A stretch of 32,241 nucleotides of DNA from Gammaproteobacteria bacterium (GTDB lineage Bacteria; Pseudomonadota; Gammaproteobacteria; Acidiferrobacterales; SPGG2): assembly GCA_029861845.1 (NCBI GenBank), contig JAOTYM010000046.1:1-32241 (forward strand), read 5' to 3'. Below the pieces are notes generated by a model. It saw only the letters and a list, made by a program, of their open reading frames with translations. It had not been told where the DNA came from and made no database searches. Within the stretch, counting starts at the first letter, position 1. Each line of letters starts with the position of its first letter. Of the stretch, positions 24,148-32,230 are shown one piece after another. A program made the position numbers and the translations under genes.

Positions 24148-25008
24148 GTGTCGAAGAAACATCCAGTAATTGCGGTGACGGGCTCATCGGGTGCAGGCAC
24201 CACTACAGTTAAGGTTGCTTTCGAACACATCTTTTTCAGAAAGCAGGTTACGCCCTGCATCATCGAGGGTGACAGTTTTCACCGCTATGGCCGGCAAGAG
24301 ATGCGGGATCGGGTTGCGAAGGCGCTCGCCGAAGGCGAGCATTTGAGCCATTTTGGACCCGAAGCCAATCACTTTGACAAGTTAGAAGAACTCTTTCGTC
24401 AATATGGTAGGACAGGGACAGGCCAGAGGAGATATTACTTACACAACGAGGATGAAGCCAAGCGCTACGGTCAGGAATCGGGCACGTTCACGCCTTGGGA
24501 GGAGATCCCACAGGGCACGGATCTTCTTTTTTACGAAGGGCTGCACGGTGCATTGGTTAACGATAATGTGAACATCGCCCAGCAGGTGGATCTCCTCATC
24601 GGTGTTGTTCCTATTGTTAACCTCGAATGGATCCAAAAGATACACCGAGATACAGCAGAGCGTGGCTATCAGCAGGAAGATGTGACAGAGAACATTCTAC
24701 GTCGGATGTACGACTACGTGCACTATGTAACGCCGCAGTTCTCCTTGACAGATATCAACTTCCAGCGCGTTCCCACCGTCGATACCTCTAACCCATTTAT
24801 CGCTCGTGATATTCCCGCACCCGATGAGAGTTTCGCGGTGATTCGTTTCCGCGATGCAGACAAATTCAATGTCGATTTTCCCTATCTGCTGGCTATGCTG
24901 CAAAATTCATTCATGTCGCGGCGAAACTCGATTGTTGTGCCGGGCGGGAAGATGGGTCTAGCGATGGAGCTCATCTTCGATCCCATTATCGATCGCCTTA
25001 TGGAATAG
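24148..25008 (+). CDS. cbbP: Phosphoribulokinase (class I, bacterial)
   Basis: The product is 286 aa and phosphorylates ribulose 5-phosphate with ATP to give the RuBisCO substrate. The P-loop is GSSGAGTTTV (residues 12-21). Other marks are IIEGDSFHRYGRQEMRDR, LSHFGPEANHFDKLEELF, FYEGLHGALVNDNVNIAQQV (catalytic region), and NLEWIQKIHRDTAERGY. Length fits the short octameric proteobacterial type. The start is GTG, well supported by GGGGAGGG 8 nt upstream. It lies 96 nt after cbbS on the same strand, giving a minimal RuBisCO/PRK operon. It is convergent with the HAD gene, 14 nt between stops. Confidence 0.98.
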   Translation: MSKKHPVIAVTGSSGAGTTTVKVAFEHIFFRKQVTPCIIEGDSFHRYGRQEMRDRVAKALAEGEHLSHFGPEANHFDKLEELFRQYGRTGTGQRRYYLHNEDEAKRYGQESGTFTPWEEIPQGTDLLFYEGLHGALVNDNVNIAQQVDLLIGVVPIVNLEWIQKIHRDTAERGYQQEDVTENILRRMYDYVHYVTPQFSLTDINFQRVPTVDTSNPFIARDIPAPDESFAVIRFRDADKFNVDFPYLLAMLQNSFMSRRNSIVVPGGKMGLAMELIFDPIIDRLME

Positions 25009-25022
25009 CGGTCAGGTGCCTC

Positions 25023-25748
25023 TCAGTCGTCCGTATTCCAGGTTGCAAGCACTGTTTCCAGCTCGGTAAGCGATTCGATCTGTGCATGCGGTTGACATTC
25101 GTGATTCCAAGTCTCCTTTTTCCGGTTTATCCAAATTGTCCTAAAACCTGCCGTGTTAGCACCGAAGATGTCTGTCTCCGCTTCATCACCAACATGGAGC
25201 ATCTGTTCCGGTGTGTTTCCTGTTAAGCGGCAGGCTTCCATGAACATTGCCGGTTCGGGTTTCGCGCTGCCGACATCAGCCGCGGTAAGCGCATGATCGA
25301 ATATGTCACCTAGCCCTACTCGTACAACATCTGCATTGCCGTTGGTTAGCGAGCACAGCATGTATTGGTTTCGTAGACGTTTCAAAACCGGTAGTACATC
25401 ATCAAAAAGTTCTACCTGGTTGCGATACACTATAAACACTTCAAATGCCTCTTCAGCCACGGTCGGGTCGATACTGACTCTTTCTGCTGCGATTCTGATT
25501 GACGACTTCCTCAATTCGGTGACATCGTGGCGTAGTGTCGGATCCCATTCTAGCAATTCGGTTCGCAATTGCTGCATGTCATAGATAGAGAAGGCGCTCG
25601 AGATCGCGGGGTAATGCAGCGCGAACCACTCATGAAGCTTGCGATCGGCTTCAGCGATTACGGGCTCAAGCGCCCATAGGGTTCCATCCAGATCGAAAGT
25701 TATCGCTTTTATGAGTTTGCTTGCGTCTACCACCGATAGCACCATCAC
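25023..25748 (-). CDS. HAD-superfamily phosphatase, YigB-like
   Basis: The product is 241 aa. HAD motifs are AITFDLDGTLW (D19 nucleophile, D21), CSLTNGNADV (motif II, about residue 134), SAKPEPAMF (motif III lysine), and HVGDEAETDIFGANTAGF (motif IV). The early segment (PVIAEADRKLHEWFALHYPA, then WDPTLRHDVTELRKSSI) matches E. coli YigB, which acts on FMN and a riboflavin-pathway phosphate. Because it adjoins cbbP, phosphoglycolate phosphatase (CbbZ-like) activity is possible, but the cap region favours YigB. It is divergent from the DUF4864-persulfide dioxygenase operon across a strong palindrome. Two Met codons at the start are both possible. Confidence 0.87.
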   Translation of the reverse strand: MMVLSVVDASKLIKAITFDLDGTLWALEPVIAEADRKLHEWFALHYPAISSAFSIYDMQQLRTELLEWDPTLRHDVTELRKSSIRIAAERVSIDPTVAEEAFEVFIVYRNQVELFDDVLPVLKRLRNQYMLCSLTNGNADVVRVGLGDIFDHALTAADVGSAKPEPAMFMEACRLTGNTPEQMLHVGDEAETDIFGANTAGFRTIWINRKKETWNHECQPHAQIESLTELETVLATWNTDD

Positions 25749-25761
25749 ACTGTCAATCGTC

Positions 25762-25782
25762 TTTATTCTATCTTAGAATAAA
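25762..25782. promoter_or_regulatory. 21-bp operator-like palindrome
   Basis: The arms TTTATTCTA and TAGAATAAA are perfect 9-bp complements around TCT. The site lies 14 nt from the HAD start and just upstream of the DUF4864-PDO operon, so it could control both. The ATTC-N7-GAAT core resembles the half-site layout reported for sulfide-responsive ArsR-family repressors (SqrR/BigR), which control persulfide dioxygenase genes; that link is inference. Confidence 0.6.
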
Positions 25783-25835
25783 ATCCGTTTCGGAGTATGC
25801 TGTTTCAGCCAGTTAGAAGACGAGGCTACAAACTT

Positions 25836-26375
25836 ATGCGTTACCCTAGACCGCTTATAGGGATGGTCTTGTGTTTAGGCGGATTTCTGTCGCTGGCACA
25901 AGGGAATGAGGTTGACCAAATCCAGGGAGATTACGTCACAATTGGTTCGGAAACTGGTGATGAGGATTTGTTTCCCAACAGAAATCTGTCGCCGGCGGAT
26001 GTGATACGTATCCAAATCCGAGCATTGGGGCGGAACGATATACCGCATAAGAACGCCGGCATAGAAATCGCCTTTCGATTTGCTTCCCCTCGAAACAAAC
26101 TTATCACTGGGCCATTGCCCCGATTTATCCAGTTGGTGAGTAACCCAGTCTATCGCCCTATGCTTAATCATCGGCAAGCCGAGTACGGCCCACTCCAGAT
26201 AGAGGGCGTCAATGCCACGCGGCCGGTGTTCCTAACCGCCAGCGATGGTCAACGCGTCGGCTACTTGTTCACGCTCTCCCGGCAAGACGGTGGGGCTTGC
26301 GATGCCTGCTGGATGACTGATGGCGTGATTCGTTTCGAAGTACATGGCGATCAAGATCGATTACTGACGATCTAA
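25836..26375 (+). CDS. Exported DUF4864-like protein
   Basis: The product is 179 aa from the ATG at 25836, chosen because GACGAGG precedes it and it gives a clean signal peptide (MRYPRPLIGMVLCLGGFLSL, cleavage near AQG-NE). An earlier in-frame ATG at 25797 has its GGAG only one base away. The mature part has LSPADVIRIQIRALGRNDIP, HKNAGIEIAFRFASPRNK, TGPLPRFIQLV, PMLNHRQAEYGPLQ and ACDACWMTDGVI, the pattern I associate with DUF4864, a small NTF2-like-sized family of unknown function. CDAC may bind metal or form a disulfide. It is 15 nt upstream of the persulfide dioxygenase-rhodanese gene, so probably co-expressed. Confidence 0.78.
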   Translation: MRYPRPLIGMVLCLGGFLSLAQGNEVDQIQGDYVTIGSETGDEDLFPNRNLSPADVIRIQIRALGRNDIPHKNAGIEIAFRFASPRNKLITGPLPRFIQLVSNPVYRPMLNHRQAEYGPLQIEGVNATRPVFLTASDGQRVGYLFTLSRQDGGACDACWMTDGVIRFEVHGDQDRLLTI

Positions 26376-26390
26376 TCTTCGCGCCCTGCC

Positions 26391-27428
26391 ATGATCTTTC
26401 AAGAATTGAACGGCACGCAATGCAAGACCTATCTTGCGGGCTGCGAAAACACGCATAAGGCTGTATTGGTTGACCCGGTTAGAGAGCGCATAGATCGCTA
26501 CTTGGCAGTGCTTGCCTATCATGGACTAAAACTGGATGCGATCGTAGATACCCACACACACGCAGATCATGCTACCGCTAGCTTCGAGTTTCAACGCCTG
26601 CTCGGGGTTAGGCTAATCATGCATCGACGGGCACCAGTACCACGCGTTGACGAGTATGTTGATGATGGCGATTCGATTTGTGTCGGCGATGTGAAGTTGG
26701 ACGTTCTGTATACGCCTGGACACACGCCGGATAGTATCAGCCTCTATGTGAGCGATCGTGTGTTGACGGGCGATGTGATGTTGATTCGTGGGACTGGGCG
26801 CGCGGATTTCGCGGGCGGTGATGCCGGTATACAGTACGACTCGATAACCGGTAAATTGTTCGAATTGCCGGACGACACTTTAGTCTTCCCGGGACACGAC
26901 TATCGCGGTAACACACAATCGACGATCGGCGAGGAGAAACAACACAATCCGCGAATCGCCGGTCGCAGCCGTAAGCAGTATATAGAGCTCATGAACAGCA
27001 TTGAGTTTCCGCTCCCAAGCAAGATCCAGGAGGTGTTGCAGCCCAATCAGACCGCAATCGATGATGATCGTACCGCATTTCCTGATCTGGCGGAGCTAAG
27101 CCAAGTTCGACAGCTTTCCCCGGGAGAGGTCTACGCGCGTTTGAAAACTGATCCGGCACCATTGTTGTTGGATGTGCGTGAACCGGACGAATACACCGGC
27201 GAGCTGGGTCATATTCCGCGTAGTCAACTGATTCCGTTGAAGGAACTATCTCAGCGGGTTGGCGAACTAAACGCTTACAGAGACACGCCTATTATTGTGG
27301 TCTGTCGAGCTGGGGTACGCAGTACGACGGCCGCCGCTATGCTTACCGGGTTGGGTTTTTCGCAGGTGTCGAATCTGAAGGGGGGTATGCTGGACTGGAA
27401 CGACGAAGAGTTCGCAGTCGAGCGCTGA
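26391..27428 (+). CDS. Persulfide dioxygenase (ETHE1-like) fused to rhodanese
   Basis: The product is 345 aa. The N-terminal ~240 residues are an ETHE1-type metallo-beta-lactamase fold: THTHADHATA (H55, H57, D59, H60), TPGHTPDS (H111), LTGDVMLIRGTGRADF (D128), and FPGHDYRGNTQSTIGEEK (H169); the iron is expected on H55, H111 and D128. ETHE1 enzymes oxidise glutathione persulfide to sulfite. The C-terminal rhodanese domain (~243-345) has LLLDVREPDEY and the active-site loop CRAGVRST with C305, so it can transfer sulfane sulfur to or from the dioxygenase. Such PDO-rhodanese fusions are known. No signal peptide is present: it is cytoplasmic. The DUF4864 gene is 15 nt upstream. It fits the sulfur-oxidising lifestyle shown by soxA. 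Confidence 0.94.
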   Translation: MIFQELNGTQCKTYLAGCENTHKAVLVDPVRERIDRYLAVLAYHGLKLDAIVDTHTHADHATASFEFQRLLGVRLIMHRRAPVPRVDEYVDDGDSICVGDVKLDVLYTPGHTPDSISLYVSDRVLTGDVMLIRGTGRADFAGGDAGIQYDSITGKLFELPDDTLVFPGHDYRGNTQSTIGEEKQHNPRIAGRSRKQYIELMNSIEFPLPSKIQEVLQPNQTAIDDDRTAFPDLAELSQVRQLSPGEVYARLKTDPAPLLLDVREPDEYTGELGHIPRSQLIPLKELSQRVGELNAYRDTPIIVVCRAGVRSTTAAAMLTGLGFSQVSNLKGGMLDWNDEEFAVER

Positions 27429-27586
27429 CGACTTGTATAGATAGGGGTCCTTATACGGGGCCCAACAAACCACCCATCCATTATCCCGGACATCCCGGCC
27501 GCTAGCGGGTTTACAATCAGGCTCAAAACCAACTACGGTATTCCTCAGGAGAGGTAGTCGTAAATAGTGCAGATCGGAGCGCGTTT

Positions 27587-27958
27587 ATGTGGAGATCATC
27601 CGTCGTCGCTTGTGCCGTACTTTGCCTAGGATGTGCGCCGGCGGCAGAGACCCAAAACCTGGTCGCCGAGCCAACCCCTGAAAGCGCCACCTCAATGCCC
27701 ATGAACGCAAGGCTCATTATAAAGTTCAAGGACAGTGTGCAGAGGCCATCTGCCGCAGCCTTTGTCAGTAAACTCTCAGAGGATGCGGGTACCGCACTCG
27801 TGTACCTGCGGCCGATGTCTATTGGTGGGCATGTCTTTGAATGCCGCGATGTTTATAGTTCAGACGAGTTGGCCGAGGTTATTCAGCGCCTTACAAAAAG
27901 AAAGGATGTGGTCTACGTAGAGCCGGACAGGATATTGCAGCATCAGAAGACCAATTAG
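27587..27958 (+). CDS. Free-standing subtilisin-prodomain-like (I9) lipoprotein
   Basis: The product is 123 aa with GGAG 7 nt before the ATG. The export signal is MWRSSVVACAVLCLGC; C16 is a likely lipidation site although the -3 residue is Cys instead of Leu. After a ~20-residue spacer the mature part (~40-118) is a single I9/S8-prodomain fold: ARLIIKFKDSV, LSEDAGTALVYLRPMSIGGH, VFECRDVYSSDELAEVIQRL, KDVVYVEPDRI. The same landmarks occur in the cis prodomains of the two S8 proteases here (RIIVKFK / RLIVKLR, EFAEPDRLM / EYAEPDRIM). It has no catalytic domain. It ends 6 nt before the S8 protease gene, so it probably acts in trans as an inhibitor or folding helper of that protease, anchored to a membrane. 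Confidence 0.85.
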   Translation: MWRSSVVACAVLCLGCAPAAETQNLVAEPTPESATSMPMNARLIIKFKDSVQRPSAAAFVSKLSEDAGTALVYLRPMSIGGHVFECRDVYSSDELAEVIQRLTKRKDVVYVEPDRILQHQKTN

Positions 27959-27964
27959 TCCGCT

Positions 27965-30322
27965 ATGTCATCAGAGTTGCCAACAACAACCTATTTTTTT
28001 AGCCTAATTCTCCTGATGGCTATTTCGTTGTCGTCGCCGATCATACACGCAGGCGGCATTCAGCCAGTACCGCAGCAATCGTTGACTAGTCACACCGATC
28101 GGTTAATCGTCAAGCTGCGAGATCAAGGCGCCGGTGTGAACACGGCTATCGTAAGCCCCGGTCAGGCGCAGGTGCTCAGCGCTGCTACTGGTGTGAGCCT
28201 ATCGCCGTTGCGCGTAGTGGCTACCGGCGCCCAGGTTCTAAAGCTACCTTACTCCATGAGTGTTGCCGATGCTGCCGCGATCGCGGAGAGCTTAAGCGAT
28301 GATCCCAATGTGGAGTATGCTGAGCCCGATCGCATTATGCGCCCCTTGGCCCATCTTGTTGGCCCGCCAAATGATCCCTTGTTTCTTGATGCTCCTCATA
28401 GCCAGTGGCACTATCTGGATCCTGCCGCAGAGCCCGGTGGCATAAATTTGCTCGCCGCCTGGAATATTAACCCACCAGTAACGATGGGCGATGTGAACAT
28501 CGTCATTGCCGTCATCGATTCGGGTGTCTTGTTGGGCCATGTAGATCTTACCGGCCGAACACTGGCTGGTTATGACTTTGTCTCTGACCCCGCGGTCGAT
28601 GGTAATGATCCCGACATTGGGAATGTTCTCGGGCGCGATAACGATCCCACGGACCCCGGTGACTGGGTAACCGCAGCAGAAGCTACGAATCCGGGCCTCT
28701 TTTTTGGTTGCCCCACGACAAGCAGTTGGCACGGTACGCATATTGCCGGGACCGTCGGTGCCGCGACGAATAATGCGACCGGCGGGGCGGGTGTCAACTG
28801 GACGTCAATGATTCTTCCAGTCCGCGCGGTAGGCAAATGCGTTGGTTTCACATCGGACATCGTCGACGGGATGATGTGGGCGGCTGGGTTGGCTGACTCC
28901 GGGTCACCAGATAACCTGCCTAATGCAAATCCCGCGGATGTCTTAAACCTTAGTCTGGGTGGGATCGGCGCCTGTGGCCCCACTTTTCAGACGGCGATCG
29001 ATCAGATCACGGCGGCAGGGACTGTCGTTGTGGTTGCGGGGGGCAACGATAATTTGGATGCAGCGGTTTCCCAACCGGGGAATTGCAACGGTGTGATCAC
29101 GGTTGCGGCGATAAATCGTGCGGGTGGGAAGGCATCGTATAGTAATTTCGGTACAACGGTCGAAATCGCAGCTCCGGGTGGAGATGCGCCCGTAAACTCG
29201 GATGGTGTGCTCTCCACACACGACAGCGGCGCAACTATAGCCGCGAATGACGATTTTTTCGATCATCTGGCGGGCACAAGTATGGCAACCCCTCATGTCG
29301 CGGGAGTTATTTCACTTATGCTTTCTGCGAACGGTGCGCTCAACCCGACTCAGGTACTCCAGAAATTGCAGGCGACGGCACGTGCCTTTCCGATCACCTG
29401 TACGGGCTGTGGCGCCGGTATTGTCGACGCCGCACAGGCAGTGCAATCGGCGAGCAACGTCACCGCCCCCTCTGCCGACGCTGGTGCAAACCAGATGGCG
29501 GATCCAGGGGTGATGGTGACCTTGGATGGATCAGCGACTACTGCCAACGCGCCGGCGGCGATCGCAAGCTACAGTTGGAGCCAGACCGGCGGTCTTCCCA
29601 GTGTCACCCTGTCGGATCCCAGCATCGCGATGCCGACGTTCACCGCCCCTACTGCGGTTACTGGTACCGTCTTGACGTTCCAACTGACCGCTACAGACGA
29701 TGGCGGCCTGACCGACACGGCTACGGTAACCGTTACCCTTAATAACGTTGCACCCACACTTTCTGTTCCGGTTTCTAGTCCGCTTTCCGCCGGTCTTGGG
29801 ACCAGCCTGTCTTTCACCGTCACCGCTTCTGACGCCAATGGCACGGCGCCTGGTTTAAGCGCCACTGGTGTACCGCTAAACGCCACGTTTACACCAGCAA
29901 CGGGCGTTTTTGATTGGCCCAATGTCGATCCAGTAGGCGTCTATACGGTGACCTTCACCGCGACCGATGCAGAGGATGCGGGCATTACTACCTCCGCGGC
30001 CGTAACCATATCATCCCAGTTGAAGGGCGGTGGAGGTGGAGGCGGTGGTGGCTGCTTCATCGCCACCGCCGCCTATGGCACCCCTATGGCAGATGAGATT
30101 CGCTACCTTCGTGCTTTCAGAGACGGTTATCTGTTACCCAACCGGATCGGACGTCGGTTCGTTGAACTCTACTATCGGCACAGTCCACCGATCGCGGACT
30201 ACATTAGCCAACGCGAACAATTGCGCAGATTTGTTCGGGTCGCACTCATGCCCCTGGTAGCGTTAAGTAAATGGCTGGTCGGCGAGCGCGTTGTCGATAG
30301 TGCGCACCACGCCCCTCGCTAA
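27965..30322 (+). CDS. Secreted S8 protease with Ig/PKD-like modules and a CFI-box C-terminus
   Basis: The product is 785 aa. Order: signal peptide (~1-29), I9 prodomain (~45-125, RLIVKLR to EYAEPDRIM), S8 catalytic domain (~145-490) with D185 in [11 protein letters not shown]256 in [10 protein letters not shown]439 in [11 protein letters not shown], a PKD-like module (~500-590, starts [14 protein letters not shown]), a second Ig/cadherin-like module (~595-680), nine glycines (688-696), then C697 opening [20 protein letters not shown] and a C-terminal ~80 residues ending in a basic, moderately hydrophobic helix ([20 protein letters not shown]). The last module is what NCBI calls a CFI-box-CTERM domain, thought to be a sorting or attachment signal. 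No ribosome site precedes it; coupling to the I9 lipoprotein gene 6 nt upstream is likely. A terminator follows. Confidence 0.95.
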   Translation: MSSELPTTTYFFSLILLMAISLSSPIIHAGGIQPVPQQSLTSHTDRLIVKLRDQGAGVNTAIVSPGQAQVLSAATGVSLSPLRVVATGAQVLKLPYSMSVADAAAIAESLSDDPNVEYAEPDRIMRPLAHLVGPPNDPLFLDAPHSQWHYLDPAAEPGGINLLAAWNINPPVTMGDVNIVIAVIDSGVLLGHVDLTGRTLAGYDFVSDPAVDGNDPDIGNVLGRDNDPTDPGDWVTAAEATNPGLFFGCPTTSSWHGTHIAGTVGAATNNATGGAGVNWTSMILPVRAVGKCVGFTSDIVDGMMWAAGLADSGSPDNLPNANPADVLNLSLGGIGACGPTFQTAIDQITAAGTVVVVAGGNDNLDAAVSQPGNCNGVITVAAINRAGGKASYSNFGTTVEIAAPGGDAPVNSDGVLSTHDSGATIAANDDFFDHLAGTSMATPHVAGVISLMLSANGALNPTQVLQKLQATARAFPITCTGCGAGIVDAAQAVQSASNVTAPSADAGANQMADPGVMVTLDGSATTANAPAAIASYSWSQTGGLPSVTLSDPSIAMPTFTAPTAVTGTVLTFQLTATDDGGLTDTATVTVTLNNVAPTLSVPVSSPLSAGLGTSLSFTVTASDANGTAPGLSATGVPLNATFTPATGVFDWPNVDPVGVYTVTFTATDAEDAGITTSAAVTISSQLKGGGGGGGGGCFIATAAYGTPMADEIRYLRAFRDGYLLPNRIGRRFVELYYRHSPPIADYISQREQLRRFVRVALMPLVALSKWLVGERVVDSAHHAPR

Positions 30323-30346
30323 GCGGTTGGGTCTGTTGGTCAATAC

Positions 30347-30373
30347 GGGAGGTGATGGCCTCCCTTTTCTTTT
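30347..30373 (+). terminator. Rho-independent terminator after the S8 protease gene
   Basis: GGGAGG (30347-30352), loop TGATGG, CCTCCC (30359-30364), followed by TTTTCTTTT. It lies 24 nt after the protease stop and closes the I9-lipoprotein/protease transcript. Confidence 0.85.
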
Positions 30374-30401
30374 GCGCCGTATGTACGATGGCTTTACGCA
30401 T

Positions 30402-30415
30402 ATTCGTTAACGAAT
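30402..30415. promoter_or_regulatory. 14-bp perfect palindrome upstream of thpR
   Basis: ATTCGTTAACGAAT is fully self-complementary and ends 15 nt before the thpR start. It has no T-run, so a dimeric repressor site is more likely than a terminator. The binding protein is unknown. Confidence 0.4.
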
Positions 30416-30430
30416 GGGTAAGATGGGGCG

Positions 30431-30958
30431 ATGGGTGAGGACGAAAACCAGCGGCTGTTTTTCGCCTTGTGGCCCGACGAGGGCACGCGCGAGCGTTTAG
30501 CCACGCTCGCGGTGGATGATATCATTGGCCGCCGGGTAAGCGGTGACAATCTTCATGTGACGCTAGCGTTTCTCGGCTCAGTGGATAAACAAGTGCGAGC
30601 ATGCGCGGAGCATGTCGCCTCGCAAGTGAAGGCGCAGTCGTTCACGTTGCAGTTGGATGAAGTTGGTTATTGGCGAAAGCCGCGCATTCTATGGGTGGGG
30701 GCATCTCAACTGCCGTTGCCGCTGGTGCAGTTGCTAAGCAGTCTAGATGACGGTTTATCTACATGTGGTCTTAAACCAGAGCGACGCGAATATCGTGCAC
30801 ATGTTACCCTTGCCCGCAAGGTGCACAAGCCTATCGCTCATCGTAGTATTAATCCCATACTTTGGCCGATCGATAGTTTTGTGCTCGTCGAATCGCGAAC
30901 GCTGCCGGCCGGGGCAAGTTACCAGGTGTTGAGAACCTGGTTTCTAGGGGACAATTGA
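30431..30958 (+). CDS. thpR: RNA 2',3'-cyclic phosphodiesterase (2H family, ThpR/LigT)
   Basis: The product is 175 aa, the usual size. The two HxTx catalytic motifs are HVTLAFLG (H42, T44) and HVTLARK (H124, T126), about 80 residues apart as in the family. It opens 2',3'-cyclic phosphate ends of RNA in the cytoplasm, and historically was called 2'-5' RNA ligase. The N-terminal RLFFALWPDEGTRERL and the central YWRKPRILWVGAS are typical. The stop overlaps the TTG of the next frame by 3 nt. The start is the ATG at 30431, with only a G-rich leader (GGGGCG). Confidence 0.95.
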   Translation: MGEDENQRLFFALWPDEGTRERLATLAVDDIIGRRVSGDNLHVTLAFLGSVDKQVRACAEHVASQVKAQSFTLQLDEVGYWRKPRILWVGASQLPLPLVQLLSSLDDGLSTCGLKPERREYRAHVTLARKVHKPIAHRSINPILWPIDSFVLVESRTLPAGASYQVLRTWFLGDN

Positions 30959-31374
30959 CACAGTCGCAGGTCGATATGTACGGACGGTTAGGGTTAATTG
31001 CTTTGGGTCTGTTGTTGGCTACTACAGTACGTGCCGGTGACGTAGAAATCGTCATGGTGGTATTGAGTAAACAGAGCGACAAATGGGTTTGCGAAACGAC
31101 CCTGCGGCACGACGATCGTGGCTGGGATCACTATGCCGATGCTTGGCGGGTGGTGACCTCCGCGGGCGAGATTCTCGGTACTCGAACGCTGTACCATCCG
31201 CACGTTGATGAGCAACCTTTCACGCGCAGCCTACGGGACATTACGATTCCTGCCGACACGAAGATGGTTTTTATTGAGGCCCACGACAAGATTCATGGAT
31301 GGAGCGCCACCCGGGTGGAGGTTGATTTAACCAAAAAGGCTGGCAAACGTTACCGCATAAACACGTCACCTTGA
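30955..31374 (+). CDS. Small exported protein of unknown function
   Basis: The product is 139 aa from a TTG at 30955 that overlaps the thpR stop (TTGA), or 132 aa from an ATG at 30976 (AGG 6 nt upstream), which gives a tighter signal peptide MYGRLGLIALGLLLATTVRA. The mature part is ~110 residues of beta-rich sequence: GDVEIVMVVLSKQSDKWVCE, TLRHDDRGWDHYADAWRVV, LYHPHVDEQPFTRSLRD, IEAHDKIHGWSATRVEVD. This resembles a family of small conserved periplasmic proteins in proteobacteria that I cannot name. The HPHVDEQPFTRSL block with nearby histidines could bind metal. It is convergent with soxA (28 nt apart). Confidence 0.78.
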   Translation: MTQSQVDMYGRLGLIALGLLLATTVRAGDVEIVMVVLSKQSDKWVCETTLRHDDRGWDHYADAWRVVTSAGEILGTRTLYHPHVDEQPFTRSLRDITIPADTKMVFIEAHDKIHGWSATRVEVDLTKKAGKRYRINTSP

Positions 31375-31402
31375 TCCAGATCGCGCCAACGGGGCGGTGG
31401 TA

Positions 31403-32230
31403 TTAGAAACGGTGACTGGGGGCGATCAAGGGTAGCCCGGTCTGCATATAGGTTTCGTAAAGTTCCAAGTGCCGGTATTGTCGGCTCTGCGGTTTGAACG
31501 GTGCTGCTCGAACTTGACTATTACAGCCTGCATAACGACGATGGAGCGTGCCGAGGCCGTCCCATTTCACGCGGTGGGCTGGAAACCCAACGCCATGGCC
31601 GAGCCCCGGACTAAGTAGATTGCCAGCGATAGACATACCGGCAAAATCGACGTGGCAACTTGCGCAGGAAAAATTGAGTTGGCCGCGTCTCGCCCAGTAA
31701 AATCGTTTGCCTTCCTCATAGGCCTCAATTGCTGCGGGGCTAGAGAGATTTAGTCTGATTCGCTGACCGTGAGACAGTGATTTCATATATGCCACGACCT
31801 GGGCCATTGTGCCCTGCTGTAAATCCTTGATTGGTTCTTTGCCTTTGCGTTTCAGACACTCATTAATGTCGAGCACGATAGTGCGCACCATTTTCGTTTT
31901 CTTGTCCCAATATGGGTAGTGCTGGGCGATATTTCGGCCACGGTTCTTGAAACAACTTGACAGCTCGTTCTGTTCCCAGAAGATCTTTCCTTTTTCGAGC
32001 TCAGCCTTATAGGGCGGGGATTCCATGGTCTGTTCCCACGCTTTGCGAAGATCCTTGGCAACTGATAGCGCGTAGATGCCATTAGCGAAATCGTCGAACG
32101 GCACGGCAGGGAACTTTTCCTTGAAATAACGCTGAAACGCCCTAAGATCCGTGGCCGGATCAGCGTTGGCCAGTCGTGTTGCCCCCACAATTAATCCAAA
32201 CACAGCGAGAGCGATAATCAGTTTTTTCAT
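31403..32230 (-). CDS. soxA: Sulfur-oxidation c-type cytochrome SoxA (single-heme type)
   Basis: The product is 275 aa with a Sec signal peptide (~1-23, ending LANA). The C-terminal heme site is CASCH (C189, C192, H193), and C236 in RRYAGCNSQVRAAPF is the conserved cysteine that ligates the heme and carries the persulfide. The N-terminal domain lacks a second CxxCH; C93 (SSCFKNRGRN) and C125 (DINECLKRKG) remain at the positions that form a disulfide in one-heme SoxA, as in Starkeya. SoxAX joins thiosulfate to the SoxYZ carrier in the periplasm. AGGGAAC precedes the ATG. soxX/Y/Z, if clustered, would lie to the right of the window; soxB does not follow on this side. Confidence 0.96.
   Translation of the reverse strand: MKKLIIALAVFGLIVGATRLANADPATDLRAFQRYFKEKFPAVPFDDFANGIYALSVAKDLRKAWEQTMESPPYKAELEKGKIFWEQNELSSCFKNRGRNIAQHYPYWDKKTKMVRTIVLDINECLKRKGKEPIKDLQQGTMAQVVAYMKSLSHGQRIRLNLSSPAAIEAYEEGKRFYWARRGQLNFSCASCHVDFAGMSIAGNLLSPGLGHGVGFPAHRVKWDGLGTLHRRYAGCNSQVRAAPFKPQSRQYRHLELYETYMQTGLPLIAPSHRF

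Noticed and set aside
25023..25748. Calling the HAD gene cbbZ (phosphoglycolate phosphatase)
   Set aside because: Neighbourhood suggests it, but the cap-domain sequence reads like YigB and the gene is on the opposite strand from the cbb operon.
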